A stretch of DNA of 37,304 bases, taken from assembly GCA_017448455.1 (NCBI GenBank), contig JAFSLL010000160.1:1-37304 (forward strand). The letters are read 5' to 3'. The stretch is from Oscillospiraceae bacterium (lineage in GTDB: Bacteria; Bacillota; Clostridia; Oscillospirales; Oscillospiraceae). This document shows, in pieces, positions 15,902 to 23,743 of the stretch (its first letter is position 1; each line of letters opens with the position of its first letter). The notes beneath the pieces are model-generated. The model ran no database searches. It was not told where the DNA came from and was given only the letters and a program-made list of their open reading frames with translations. The position numbers were made by a program, and so were the translations under genes.

Positions 15902-17080
15902 ATGAGAATTGCGCTATACGGCGGCAGCTTTAATCCTCCCCATCTGGGACACCTTGAAGCAGTCCGGACAGTTCTCCGGATGCTGAGCCCGGACCGTCTG
16001 CTGGTGATACCGGATCGGGAACCTCCTCATAAGGAATTGGAAGACGGAAGCCCGACCGCGGAAGAGCGGTTTGAACTTTGCCGACTGTGTTTTGGGGATC
16101 TCCCGGGTGTTGAGGTGTCTGATCTCGAATTACGCAGACAGGGAAAAAGCTATACCTATGAAACAATCCGGGAAATGGAAAGCCTGTTTCCGGATGACGA
16201 GCTGATTCTGGTTGTCGGCACGGACATGTTCCTGAGTTTTGAAGAATGGTATCATTTTGAGTATCTCTTTTCTCATTGCAGGATAGCGGTGCTTTCCCGA
16301 GAGATGGATGATCAGGAGCAACTGTTTCAGGCAGCGGATCGGTATCGGGAAAAATACGCTGCAAACCTGACTGTTTTATCACAGGATCCGCTGCCCATGA
16401 GCTCAACGGAAATCAGGACGCTGCTTCGCCGCAGAGCAGGATCTGACTGCCTGCCGAAAGCTGTTTACGCACAGATTATAAAACTGCGGCTTTACGGCGC
16501 GCAGCCTGAGCTCTCCTGGCTGAGAGAACAGGTATATCCCATGCTGGATGAGTGGCGCATTGCGCATGTGGCAGGCTGTGAGGGGGAAGCGATTCAGCTT
16601 GCCAGATACTGGGGCGAAGATCCGGAGCTGGCTGCAGAGGCTGGAATTCTGCACGATATGACCAAGCGTCTTTCTTTGAAAGAACAGTTGATCTTATGTG
16701 AAAAATATGATATTATCTGCGACGACGCGGAGCGGAATACGCCAAAGCTTCTTCATGCGAAAACCGGCGCGGTACTTGCTTCCGTACTTTTCGGATCACC
16801 GGAAGAAGTGTGTGAGGCGATTCGCTGGCACACGACCGGGAAAGCGGATATGACTCTTTTTGAAAAACTGCTGTATCTTGCCGATTACATTGAACCGACA
16901 AGAGATTTCCCGGGGATCGACGACTTGAGAACGCTTGCCTACCGCAATCTGGATGAAGCGATGGTTCTTGGCCTGCGCATGACCATTCAGGAAATACGTT
17001 CAGGCGGGAAGGAACCTTATATTGACACACTGACAGCCTGTGAATGGTACGAGAACAGGCTTGGTGAGAGGAGAATCTGA
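15902..17080 (+). CDS. nadD: NadD-YqeK fusion: nicotinate-nucleotide adenylyltransferase plus HD-domain phosphohydrolase
   Basis: The 392-residue protein joins two activities that are separate neighbouring genes in Bacillus. The N-terminal part (1 to about 195) is NadD, making nicotinate adenine dinucleotide. It has YGGSFNPPHLGH (6-17) and the MSSTEIR motif (166-172). The C-terminal part (about 205-392) is a YqeK-type HD domain with His222, the His251-Asp252 pair in ILHDMTK and a later ADYIEP; this family hydrolyses diadenosine tetraphosphate. The frame is open from 15854, but the ATG at 15902 gives the conserved NadD start. rsfS follows at once, as in other Firmicutes. Confidence 0.93.
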   Translation: MRIALYGGSFNPPHLGHLEAVRTVLRMLSPDRLLVIPDREPPHKELEDGSPTAEERFELCRLCFGDLPGVEVSDLELRRQGKSYTYETIREMESLFPDDELILVVGTDMFLSFEEWYHFEYLFSHCRIAVLSREMDDQEQLFQAADRYREKYAANLTVLSQDPLPMSSTEIRTLLRRRAGSDCLPKAVYAQIIKLRLYGAQPELSWLREQVYPMLDEWRIAHVAGCEGEAIQLARYWGEDPELAAEAGILHDMTKRLSLKEQLILCEKYDIICDDAERNTPKLLHAKTGAVLASVLFGSPEEVCEAIRWHTTGKADMTLFEKLLYLADYIEPTRDFPGIDDLRTLAYRNLDEAMVLGLRMTIQEIRSGGKEPYIDTLTACEWYENRLGERRI

Positions 17081-17081
17081 T

Positions 17082-17441
17082 ATGCTGAGCCCGGAACAAA
17101 TTACAGCGATCGCTTACAGGGCGCTGGACGACAAGAACGCGAAGGATGTCAAGATCCTGAAAACTGCTGAACATACTGTGCTTGCGGATTATTTTGTGAT
17201 CTGCAACGGAACTTCTTCCACGCATATCAAAGCGCTGGTTGACGAAGTGGACAAGCAGCTCTCCGAAGCAGGGGAGCCACCGATCCGTCGTGAAGGACTG
17301 CGTTCGGATATCTGGGTCCTGATGGATTTTGGCAGTGTTATTGTTCATATTTTTACAGATGAAGCGCGGAAGTTTTATGATTTGGAACGATTGTGGAGTG
17401 ACGCAGAGGCGGTGACGCCCTCATCCCTTCCGAGCCCCTGA
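17082..17441 (+). CDS. rsfS: Ribosomal silencing factor RsfS
   Basis: RsfS binds uL14 on the 50S subunit and blocks subunit joining during starvation. The 119-residue protein has the DUF143 core: DVKILK, ADYFVICNGTSSTHIKAL, a basic GLRSDIWVLMDFGSVIVHIF strand pair and the FYDLERLW motif. The ATG at 17082 is preferred over the longer frame from 17040 because of GAGAGGAGA just upstream and the family N-terminus. The stop codon lies in the loop of a perfect 7-bp hairpin (17433-17450). Confidence 0.95.
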   Translation: MLSPEQITAIAYRALDDKNAKDVKILKTAEHTVLADYFVICNGTSSTHIKALVDEVDKQLSEAGEPPIRREGLRSDIWVLMDFGSVIVHIFTDEARKFYDLERLWSDAEAVTPSSLPSP

Positions 17442-17450
17442 TAAGGGGCT
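17433..17450 (+). other. Hairpin enclosing the rsfS stop codon
   Basis: AGCCCCT (17433-17439) and AGGGGCT (17444-17450) pair perfectly around a GATA loop; the rsfS stop TGA starts on the last stem base. There is no T run after it, so it is not a standard terminator. It could protect the 3' end of the upstream mRNA or lower read-through into leuS. The remaining bases up to the leuS start hold another small inverted repeat (GGCT-TTGA-AGCC, 17459-17470) and no T-box. Confidence 0.4.
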
Positions 17451-17515
17451 TCGAGAATGGCTTTGAAGCCGAATTGCGTTAATCGACTAATTGTTCAGAA
17501 GGAGTGCTTTCATAT

Positions 17516-20020
17516 ATGAAATATGATTTTGCTGCTGTTGAAAAGAAATGGCAGGATATTTGGGAAGAGAAAAAGCCTTATGCGGCGATTACCGGGGATC
17601 CCCGTCCGAAATTCTATGGTCTGATAGAGTTTCCGTATCCGAGCGCTGCCGGACTTCACGTCGGTCATCCCCGTCCGTTTACCGCGATGGATATCGTAAC
17701 CCGAAAGAAACGCATGGATGGCTACAACGTCATTTTCCCCATCGGGTATGACGCTTTTGGCCTGCCAACGGAAAACTTTGCGATAAAAAACCATATTCAT
17801 CCCTCGATTGTTACCCGTGACAATATCGCCAACTTCACGCGTCAGCTGAAGATGCTGGGCTATGGTTTCGATTGGGACCGCTGCGTCAATACTTCGGATC
17901 CGAATTATTATAAATGGACACAGTGGATTTTCCTCCAGATGTATAAACACGGTCTTGCCTATAAGACCACCATGCCGATCAACTGGTGTACCAGCTGCAA
18001 GTGCGGTCTCGCGAACGAGGAAGTTGTCGAGGGCGTATGCGAACGCTGCGGCAGTGAGGTCATCCGCAAGGAAAAAAGCCAGTGGATGCTCCGTATTACC
18101 AAATATGCGGACCGACTGATCGACGACCTGGATGATCTGGATTATATTGAACGTGTGAAGATCCAGCAGAAGAACTGGATCGGACGTTCCACCGGTGTGG
18201 AAGTCGATTTTAAGGTTTCAACGGGCGATACCATTACGGTATACACCACGCGTGCGGATACACTTTACGGTGTTACGTACATGGTCCTGTCACCGGAGCA
18301 CCCGATTCTGGATACCTGGAAAGACCGGATTGGAAACTGGGATGAAGTGCTGGCTTACAAGGCCGAAGCTGCCAGAAAGAGCGACTTTGAGCGCGGCGAA
18401 TTGAACAAGGATAAAACCGGCGTATGCCTGCAGGGCATTCGTGTCATCAACCCCGCTAACAGAGCGAGCGTTCCGGTGTTTATCTCGGACTATGTCCTGA
18501 TGGGCTATGGAACCGGTGCGGTCATGGGCGTCCCCGGCCACGACCAGCGTGACTGGGAATTTGCCATGAAGTTTGGCCTCCCGATCATTGAAGTCGTGGA
18601 AGGCGGCGATATGACAAAGGAAGCCTATGTTACAAAAGAAAACGGCATTATGGTGAATTCCGGCTGGATGGATGGCATGACCGTGAAAGAAGCCATCCCT
18701 GCCATGAAGAAATACGCCGTGGAACAGGGCTTCGGCAAGGAGAAGGTCAACTACAAACTTCGTGACTGGGTCTTCTCCCGCCAGCGCTACTGGGGTGAGC
18801 CGATTCCTCTGGTTTACTGTGAGAAATGCGGATGGGTCCCCATCGATGAGAGCGAACTGCCTCTGGTGCTGCCGAATGTTGAAAGCTATGAGCCGACAGA
18901 TGACGGAGAGAGCCCGCTTGCGAAGATGACCGATTGGGTGAACACGACCTGCCCGAAGTGTGGCGCCCCCGCCAAACGCGAAACAGACACCATGCCAAAC
19001 TGGGCAGGCTCCTGCTGGTATTACCTCCGCTATATGGACGCCCATAACGATGAGGAGATTTTCTCAAAGGATGCTGAGGAATACTGGGGCCCTGTTGACT
19101 GGTACAACGGCGGTATGGAGCATACGACGCTCCACCTGCTCTACAGCCGTTTCTGGCATAAATTCCTCTATGACATCGGTGTTGTCCACACAAAGGAACC
19201 GTATGCCAAGCGTACTTCTCACGGTATGATTCTCGGTCGGAATCCTCATTATGTGGGATATGCCGAGACCGAGGAAGAAAAGCAGGCGCTGATTGAGCGC
19301 TATGGCAACGAGGCGTTCCGTACTTCTGTCAAGATGTCAAAGTCTCTTGGGAATGTGGTTAACCCGGATGACGTGATCAAAGCCTATGGCTCCGACACCA
19401 TGCGCGTTTATATCATGTTCATCGGTGACTTTGAAAAGACGGCAACCTGGTCTGATGAAGCGGTAAAAGGTTCCAAGCGTTTCCTTGACCGCTGCTGGAA
19501 TCTTCTGGATATCGCGGCGGATGATCAGAAGATCACCGCAAAAAATGAATCGCTCATCCATAAGACGATCAAAAAAGTCGGCGAAGACATTGAAGAGCTG
19601 AAAATGAACACAGCGATCGCAGCTCTGATGACCCTGGTCAACGCATACTATGCCAACGGCTGCACAAAAGGCGATCTCAAGCCGCTGATTCTGATGCTCA
19701 GTCCGTTTGCCCCGCATCTTGCGGAGGAAATGTGGGAGCAGACAGGCTTTGCTTCTGCGGAAGGAAAGATGGCAATGCAGATGGCGTGGCCGACATACGA
19801 TGAGAAGAAAACCGTCGATGCCGAGCATGAGATGGCTGTTCAGGTCAACGGGAAGCTGCGCAGCACCATTGTAGTTGCAAATGACGCGGATGAGGAAACG
19901 ATTGTGCAGACTGCGCTTGCGGATGAAAAAATCCAGAGACAGATGCAGGGAATGGAACTTGTCAAAACCATTGTTGTCAAGAACCGCATCGTAAACCTGA
20001 TTCTTAAGAAATCAAACTGA
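17516..20020 (+). CDS. leuS: Leucyl-tRNA synthetase
   Basis: Class I synthetase that charges tRNA-Leu. The 834 residues show HVGH (48-51, the HIGH motif) and YDAFGLPTENFAIK. A zinc-type Cys cluster (CTSCKCG...CERCG) and the CP1 editing domain with VYTTRADTLYG follow. RYWGEPIP and KMSKS (606-610) lead into the anticodon-binding and C-terminal domains. The PIGYDAFGLPTENFAIKNHIHP variant is a recognisable clostridial form. The ATG at 17516 follows AGAAGGAG (17497-17504) by 11 bases; an in-frame GTG at 17504 lies inside that site and is less likely. The 74-base upstream gap is too short for a T-box riboswitch. Confidence 0.97.
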   Translation: MKYDFAAVEKKWQDIWEEKKPYAAITGDPRPKFYGLIEFPYPSAAGLHVGHPRPFTAMDIVTRKKRMDGYNVIFPIGYDAFGLPTENFAIKNHIHPSIVTRDNIANFTRQLKMLGYGFDWDRCVNTSDPNYYKWTQWIFLQMYKHGLAYKTTMPINWCTSCKCGLANEEVVEGVCERCGSEVIRKEKSQWMLRITKYADRLIDDLDDLDYIERVKIQQKNWIGRSTGVEVDFKVSTGDTITVYTTRADTLYGVTYMVLSPEHPILDTWKDRIGNWDEVLAYKAEAARKSDFERGELNKDKTGVCLQGIRVINPANRASVPVFISDYVLMGYGTGAVMGVPGHDQRDWEFAMKFGLPIIEVVEGGDMTKEAYVTKENGIMVNSGWMDGMTVKEAIPAMKKYAVEQGFGKEKVNYKLRDWVFSRQRYWGEPIPLVYCEKCGWVPIDESELPLVLPNVESYEPTDDGESPLAKMTDWVNTTCPKCGAPAKRETDTMPNWAGSCWYYLRYMDAHNDEEIFSKDAEEYWGPVDWYNGGMEHTTLHLLYSRFWHKFLYDIGVVHTKEPYAKRTSHGMILGRNPHYVGYAETEEEKQALIERYGNEAFRTSVKMSKSLGNVVNPDDVIKAYGSDTMRVYIMFIGDFEKTATWSDEAVKGSKRFLDRCWNLLDIAADDQKITAKNESLIHKTIKKVGEDIEELKMNTAIAALMTLVNAYYANGCTKGDLKPLILMLSPFAPHLAEEMWEQTGFASAEGKMAMQMAWPTYDEKKTVDAEHEMAVQVNGKLRSTIVVANDADEETIVQTALADEKIQRQMQGMELVKTIVVKNRIVNLILKKSN

Positions 20021-20023
20021 TTG

Positions 20024-20052
20024 TTGACAAAGGGCTGTTTCTCCGCTATAAT
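20024..20052 (+). promoter_or_regulatory. Consensus sigma-A promoter of rpsU
   Basis: TTGACA (20024-20029), exactly 17 bases, then TATAAT (20047-20052): both boxes match consensus perfectly. It begins 4 bases after the leuS stop, so rpsU has its own strong promoter. The leader then carries a hairpin at 20087-20103 (CGTTGCG/CGCGACG with one G-U pair) just before the Shine-Dalgarno, which might tune translation. Confidence 0.9.
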
Positions 20053-20123
20053 TAATCTGTTAAAGCCAATTGTTTGGCCCTTGAATCGTTGCGTTTCGCG
20101 ACGTGCCGGAGGGAGGGAAATAA

Positions 20124-20309
20124 GTGTCTGAAATCTATGTGAAAGAGAATGAGTCTCTGGATAATGCGTTGAAGCGTTTTAAGCGCAGCTGCGCGAAGTC
20201 CGGTGTTCTTGCCGATCTGCGCAAGAAGGAGTATTACCAGAGCCCCAGCGTAAAACGCCGCAAGAAATCAGAAGCCGCGCGTAAGAATAAGAATAAGCGC
20301 TACTATTAA
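20124..20309 (+). CDS. rpsU: 30S ribosomal protein S21
   Basis: A 61-residue, very basic protein with the S21 pattern: [18 protein letters not shown] near the start, the [17 protein letters not shown] helix and a Lys/Arg/Asn tail ending in RYY. S21 sits near the anti-Shine-Dalgarno end of 16S rRNA and supports initiation. Start is GTG with an extended GGAGGGAGG site (20108-20116). It is a single-gene unit with a consensus promoter and a strong terminator. Confidence 0.97.
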   Translation: MSEIYVKENESLDNALKRFKRSCAKSGVLADLRKKEYYQSPSVKRRKKSEAARKNKNKRYY

Positions 20310-20322
20310 TTCTGAAACATAT

Positions 20323-20370
20323 ACAGTCCCCCGAAGCTGCTGAAGCCGCTATCGGGGGACTGTGTTTTTC
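20323..20370 (+). terminator. Rho-independent terminator of rpsU
   Basis: A 12-bp perfect stem (ACAGTCCCCCGA at 20323-20334, TCGGGGGACTGT at 20352-20363) with a 17-base loop, followed by GTTTTTC. It begins 13 bases after the rpsU stop. Confidence 0.93.
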
Positions 20371-20399
20371 TTGCTTTTCATTGGTCAGTGTGCTATTCT
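20371..20399 (+). promoter_or_regulatory. Promoter of the nfeD-SPFH-hexokinase operon
   Basis: TTGCTT (20371-20376), 17 bases, TATTCT (20394-20399). It lies directly after the rpsU terminator and about 28 bases before the nfeD Shine-Dalgarno, so position and spacing agree with a sigma-A promoter, though the match is not perfect. Confidence 0.6.
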
Positions 20400-20433
20400 G
20401 TATACAGAAACTCGGATGGAAGGAGGAACGAAT

Positions 20434-20889
20434 ATGCTTGCAGGCGGTTTTCTGCAGTATCCGATGCTCTGGCTCGCGGCGACGGTAGTTTTGCTGGTGA
20501 TTGAGGCGCTGGTGCCCGGGCTGGTTTCAATCTGGTTTGCCATCGGTGCCCTGGCCGCTCTCATTTCTGCGCTTTTTCACGCGCCGTTTTGGCTCCAGCT
20601 GGTCTGGTTTTTGCTGGTTTCGGTTTTGTCACTGGCTTTAACCCGTCCTCTGGTCAAAAAGTATGTCAACTCCCGAACAACCCCCACCAATGCTGACAGA
20701 AATATTGGCAAGGATGCGATCGTGACAGAACAGATCGACAATCTTCGCGCCAAAGGCGCTGTGCTGCTTGACGGGAAGACCTGGAGCGCCAGAATGGCGG
20801 ATGAAACAGCCACCGCGGAAGTGGGTGATACCGTTCATGTCCTTCGGATTGAAGGAGTAAAGCTCGTTGTAGAGCAATCTGATAAATAA
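20434..20889 (+). CDS. NfeD-like membrane protein
   Basis: A 151-residue short NfeD-family protein. The N-terminal 75 residues hold hydrophobic membrane segments (LWLAATVVLLVIEALVPG, then IWFAIGALAALISALF and a third LVWFLLVSVLSLALTRP). The C-terminal part (about 85-151) is an OB-fold-like beta barrel (GKDAIVTEQIDN...GAVLLDGKTWSAR...GDTVHVLRIEGVKLVV). NfeD proteins are nearly always paired with SPFH/stomatin proteins, as here (next gene after 17 bases), probably in membrane microdomain or protein quality control. The ATG at 20434 has AGGAGG 7 bases upstream; the longer open frame crosses the promoter. Confidence 0.9.
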   Translation: MLAGGFLQYPMLWLAATVVLLVIEALVPGLVSIWFAIGALAALISALFHAPFWLQLVWFLLVSVLSLALTRPLVKKYVNSRTTPTNADRNIGKDAIVTEQIDNLRAKGAVLLDGKTWSARMADETATAEVGDTVHVLRIEGVKLVVEQSDK

Positions 20890-20906
20890 GATTCAGGAGG
20901 TATAAA

Positions 20907-21806
20907 ATGGGTTATTTTGTCGTTGTTCTGATTGTCCTGCTGATTTTGGTTCTTGTCCGCAACATTCGAATTGTTCAGCAGGCGAAAGCCTATGTGGTGG
21001 AACGCCTCGGTGCCTACAAGACGACCTGGAATGTCGGCATTCACTTTAAGATTCCTTTTATCGAGCGGGTCGCAAAAATCGTTTCCCTGAAGGAACAGGT
21101 TGCGGATTTTCCGCCGCAGCCGGTTATCACCAAGGATAACGTGACCATGCAGATTGATACGGTCGTCTACTTCCAGATTACGGATCCGAAGCTTTACACT
21201 TATGGGATTGAGCAGCCCATGGTTGCAATCGAGAATCTCGCCGCTACAACACTTCGTAATATTATCGGTGATCTGGAACTCGACCAGTGCCTGACCAGCC
21301 GTGACATCATCAATACGCAGATGCGCGCGATCCTGGATGAGGCAACCGATCCCTGGGGAATCAAGGTCAATCGTGTGGAGCTGAAGAATATTCTGCCTCC
21401 GAAGGAAATCCAGAATGCAATGGAGAAGCAGATGAAGGCGGAACGTGAACGTCGTGAGGCTATTCTGAAGGCGGAAGGCGAAAAACGGGCTGCGATTCTG
21501 GAAGCGGAAGGTGAAAAGGAATCTGCCATTCTGCGTGCCGACGCGAAAAAGCAGCAGCAGATTCTGGAAGCAGAAGGCGAAGCGGAAGCGATCCTGAAGG
21601 TCCAAAGCGCGACTGCGGAAGGTATCCGTTTGATCAATGCGGCCAGCCCGTCCGAAGCCGTGCTGCGGATTAAGGCGCTGGACGCCTTTGCTGCCGCAGC
21701 CAACGGAAAAGCAACGAAGATTATTATCCCGAGCGAGATCCAGGGGCTTGCCGGTTTGGCAGGCGGAATACTTGAGAGTGTAAAGGAAGATAACAGTACG
21801 ACATGA
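20907..21806 (+). CDS. SPFH/Band 7 (stomatin/QmcA-like) membrane protein
   Basis: A 299-residue member of the stomatin/prohibitin superfamily. It has one N-terminal membrane helix (about 3-20), then the SPFH domain (from VQQAKAYVVERLGAYKTTWNVGIHFKIPF, in pieces, to about 190). A heptad-rich coil at about 165-235 has repeated EAEGEKxxAIL units, which drives oligomerisation. These proteins form large membrane rings or scaffolds and associate with NfeD or FtsH-type proteases. A CAGGAGG site precedes the ATG. The stop overlaps the hexokinase start by ATGA. Confidence 0.93.
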   Translation: MGYFVVVLIVLLILVLVRNIRIVQQAKAYVVERLGAYKTTWNVGIHFKIPFIERVAKIVSLKEQVADFPPQPVITKDNVTMQIDTVVYFQITDPKLYTYGIEQPMVAIENLAATTLRNIIGDLELDQCLTSRDIINTQMRAILDEATDPWGIKVNRVELKNILPPKEIQNAMEKQMKAERERREAILKAEGEKRAAILEAEGEKESAILRADAKKQQQILEAEGEAEAILKVQSATAEGIRLINAASPSEAVLRIKALDAFAAAANGKATKIIIPSEIQGLAGLAGGILESVKEDNSTT

Positions 21807-23071
21807 CAGAGAAGGTTTTTCAGTTTCTCGTAAAGTACGGCATGCTTGTTCCGAACTTCGACGTTCTGCATTATGCGGACGCGATGCGTCGCGAAATGGA
21901 GCGCGGCCTGATTACGGAATACAGCTCCTACCCGATGATTCCGACTTATCTTCGGACAGGCATGGATATCCCGCAGGGGAAACCGGTTGCGGTGATCGAT
22001 GCCGGCGGAACGAATTTCAGGAGAGCGATTGCGCGTTTTGAAGACGGCCAGTGTGTGATTGAAAACATGGAGAAGGCTGGGATGCCCGGAATCAGCAGTC
22101 CGGCAACCTGGAACGAGTTTATCTCTTTTGTTGCGGATGCGGTGGAAGAATTAATGCCGCTGACGGATACAATCGGATTCTGTTTCTCCTATTCGGCCAA
22201 TATTACACCGGAGATCGACGGGCGCGTTAACTGCATTGATAAAGAAGTTGTCATTAACGGCTGCGAGGGGATGCTGGTTGGCGCTTCTCTGTCCCAGGAA
22301 CTTTCCAGGAGGGGATTCCCCGGAAGAAAGGTAGCCGTGATCAACGATACAGCCGCTGTACAGCTTGGGGGAATGGCGAAGCACCTTCAGCAAGGTTATA
22401 CAACCTGCTTCGGCCAGGTCAGTGGAACAGGGACCAATACCTGCATGCCGGTTCGCGGAGAACAGATCGGGAAACTGGGAAGCAAAGCTTTTGACATGAT
22501 TGTCAATATGGAGTCCGGTATGTATGACGGACTTCCTCTGGGCCTGTTTGACCGGGAGCTGGATAAGGCCAGCCATAATCCCGGACAGAAGCGCCTGGAG
22601 AAGATGACGGCAGGTGTGTATCTGGGAGAGCTTTGCCGCAGAGCTTTGAGACAGGCGGCAAGCGACCGCATTTTGAGCCTTTCCTGCGCGGAAAAGGTAT
22701 ATGCTCTGGAACATGTTCCTTCCTTCCTGGCAGATGCCTGGGCGGCAGGAGAAGCTCTGGAGCTGATTGCTGCGGACGAGGACGATAAGGCCTTTGTTTC
22801 TGCGCTTTCCGTTTTCCTGTTTGAACGTTCCGCTTCTGTTATGTGTGCCAACCTGACAGCAATGGCGGAATTGGCGGATGCGGGAAGGAACGGAAAAGCA
22901 GCCGTTTTCGCGGAAGGTTCTCTCGTGCAGAAGAACCGAATTTACCAGCCCAAATTGAAAGAGCTCCTGGATCGGAATCTTCGCACAGGACTTGGCCGCG
23001 ATGTTGAGCTTGTAGTGGAAGAAGACACCACGCTTCCCGGCGCTGCAGCGGCAGCACTGATGAATAAATAA
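21803..23071 (+). CDS. Eukaryotic-type hexokinase family sugar kinase
   Basis: A 422-residue protein of the classical hexokinase family rather than the ROK or GlcK families common in bacteria. It phosphorylates a hexose with ATP. Visible motifs are the phosphate-1 loop AVIDAGGTNFRRA (64-75), FCFSYSANITP (127-136) equivalent to the SFP segment, and AVINDTAAV (178-186, catalytic Asp182). The adenosine/glucose region SGTGTN (207-212) and NMESG (235-239) follow. FDRELDKASHNPGQKRLEKM (249-268) and YLGELCRRAL (273-282) match the yeast and animal pattern. The C-terminus has FAEGSLV and a final GAAAAAL. The exact sugar is not predictable. It is coupled to the SPFH gene by ATGA and followed by a terminator. 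Confidence 0.88.
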   Translation: MTEKVFQFLVKYGMLVPNFDVLHYADAMRREMERGLITEYSSYPMIPTYLRTGMDIPQGKPVAVIDAGGTNFRRAIARFEDGQCVIENMEKAGMPGISSPATWNEFISFVADAVEELMPLTDTIGFCFSYSANITPEIDGRVNCIDKEVVINGCEGMLVGASLSQELSRRGFPGRKVAVINDTAAVQLGGMAKHLQQGYTTCFGQVSGTGTNTCMPVRGEQIGKLGSKAFDMIVNMESGMYDGLPLGLFDRELDKASHNPGQKRLEKMTAGVYLGELCRRALRQAASDRILSLSCAEKVYALEHVPSFLADAWAAGEALELIAADEDDKAFVSALSVFLFERSASVMCANLTAMAELADAGRNGKAAVFAEGSLVQKNRIYQPKLKELLDRNLRTGLGRDVELVVEEDTTLPGAAAAALMNK

Positions 23072-23073
23072 AA

Positions 23074-23117
23074 AAGAGACGAACGGGCGGTCAAGTCTCC
23101 CGTTCGTCTCTTTTTTT
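23074..23117. terminator. Bidirectional terminator between hexokinase gene and gtrA
   Basis: A 13-bp stem (AGAGACGAACGGG at 23075-23087 with CCCGTTCGTCTCT at 23099-23111), 11-base loop, T run at 23111-23117 on the + side and an A run on the left that gives T on the - side. It can stop both converging transcripts. The gtrA stop codon (23091-23093, - strand) is inside the loop. Confidence 0.93.
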
Positions 23118-23534
23118 GGCCAAAGCGTTGGTATCAATACTGTCACGAAACACTACAAATCTGTCATACAGGTATTCCAGAACAAAATTCAGAATCATAT
23201 TGATCGCAGTCACCAGATATTCATTCCAGAGCAGCCCTTCTGCAAGCCAGTTGCCAAAGACAGTGCTCAGAGGCGTGAAAACCGTATAAAACAGAGCAAC
23301 CTTCATCATCGCAACCGGTACGTTGTTGGCAGATCGGAATGTATAACGACGGTTTAAAGTGAAATTCCACAGTACGGACAGAACCAGCGCAATCAGATAG
23401 CAGGGCCAGTATGGCCAGCCAAGTGTTTCATTGAGCAGCGCAAAGGAAACAATTTCGATGATTCCGGCGGAAACAGAGAACAAAAGAAATTTCAGAGAAC
23501 GAAGCATTTCCGTTCTGGTGTTGGATGAATTCAC
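23091..23534 (-). CDS. GtrA-like membrane protein
   Basis: A 147-residue protein with four hydrophobic helices in the GtrA pattern (LKFLLFSVSAGIIEIVSFALL; WPCYLIALVLSVLWNFTLNRRYTF; VALFYTVFTPLST; LVTAINMILNFVLEYLYDRFVVF). The NFxLNRxYTF and FxxxRFVVF stretches are family marks. GtrA proteins are thought to help move lipid-linked sugars across the membrane for cell-wall or surface polymer decoration. Start is GTG (- strand) with a weak AAAGAG upstream; an in-frame ATG nine codons on is a possible alternative. Its last eight codons are encoded by the shared terminator hairpin. Confidence 0.88.
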   Translation of the reverse strand: MNSSNTRTEMLRSLKFLLFSVSAGIIEIVSFALLNETLGWPYWPCYLIALVLSVLWNFTLNRRYTFRSANNVPVAMMKVALFYTVFTPLSTVFGNWLAEGLLWNEYLVTAINMILNFVLEYLYDRFVVFRDSIDTNALAKKRDERET

Positions 23535-23575
23535 GGGATTTCACTCTTTTCATCATTAAAGAAATATTTTTTAAA

Positions 23576-23604
23576 ATTATCTGATTGCTGTCGGGATTTG
23601 TCAA
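23576..23604 (-). promoter_or_regulatory. Promoter of gtrA
   Basis: On the - strand, TTGACA (23604-23599), 17 bases, GATAAT (23581-23576). It lies about 42 bases upstream of the GTG start and points away from the non-coding RNA promoter at 23710. Confidence 0.8.
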
Positions 23605-23659
23605 CTTCCGAAACTGAACAAAATGACTGTTTTGTTGCAATCATATGAAAGATTCATCA

Positions 23660-23731
23660 CATTATGAAATAATGACATGTAAAAAAATCATGAACCTTGT
23701 GCAAAGTGCTTGACAAGGTTCACATAATGTG
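23660..23731. promoter_or_regulatory. Cluster of perfect inverted repeats around the non-coding RNA promoter (candidate operators)
   Basis: Three symmetrical sites lie within 72 bases. CATTAT-GAA-ATAATG is at 23660-23674. TGAACCTTGT (23691-23700) and ACAAGGTTCA (23713-23722) form a perfect 10-bp inverted repeat with a 12-base spacer, overlapping the -35 box at 23710-23715. CACAT-A-ATGTG at 23721-23731 fills the spacer between -35 and -10. The cores CATTATG and CATAATG recur. The placement suggests binding by one or more dimeric regulators; the regulator is unknown. Confidence 0.55.
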
Positions 23732-23738
23732 GTATTTT
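23710..23738 (+). promoter_or_regulatory. Promoter of the non-coding RNA candidate
   Basis: TTGACA (23710-23715, perfect), 17 bases, TATTTT (23733-23738). The predicted start site is about 23744. There is no protein gene downstream on this strand before the terminator at 23975-24004, so the transcript must be a stand-alone RNA. Confidence 0.75.
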
Positions 23739-23743
23739 ATGAC

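Noticed and set aside
17442-17515. T-box riboswitch before leuS
   Set aside because: The gap is only 74 bases and lacks the GGTGG-type T-box sequence and a terminator/antiterminator pair.
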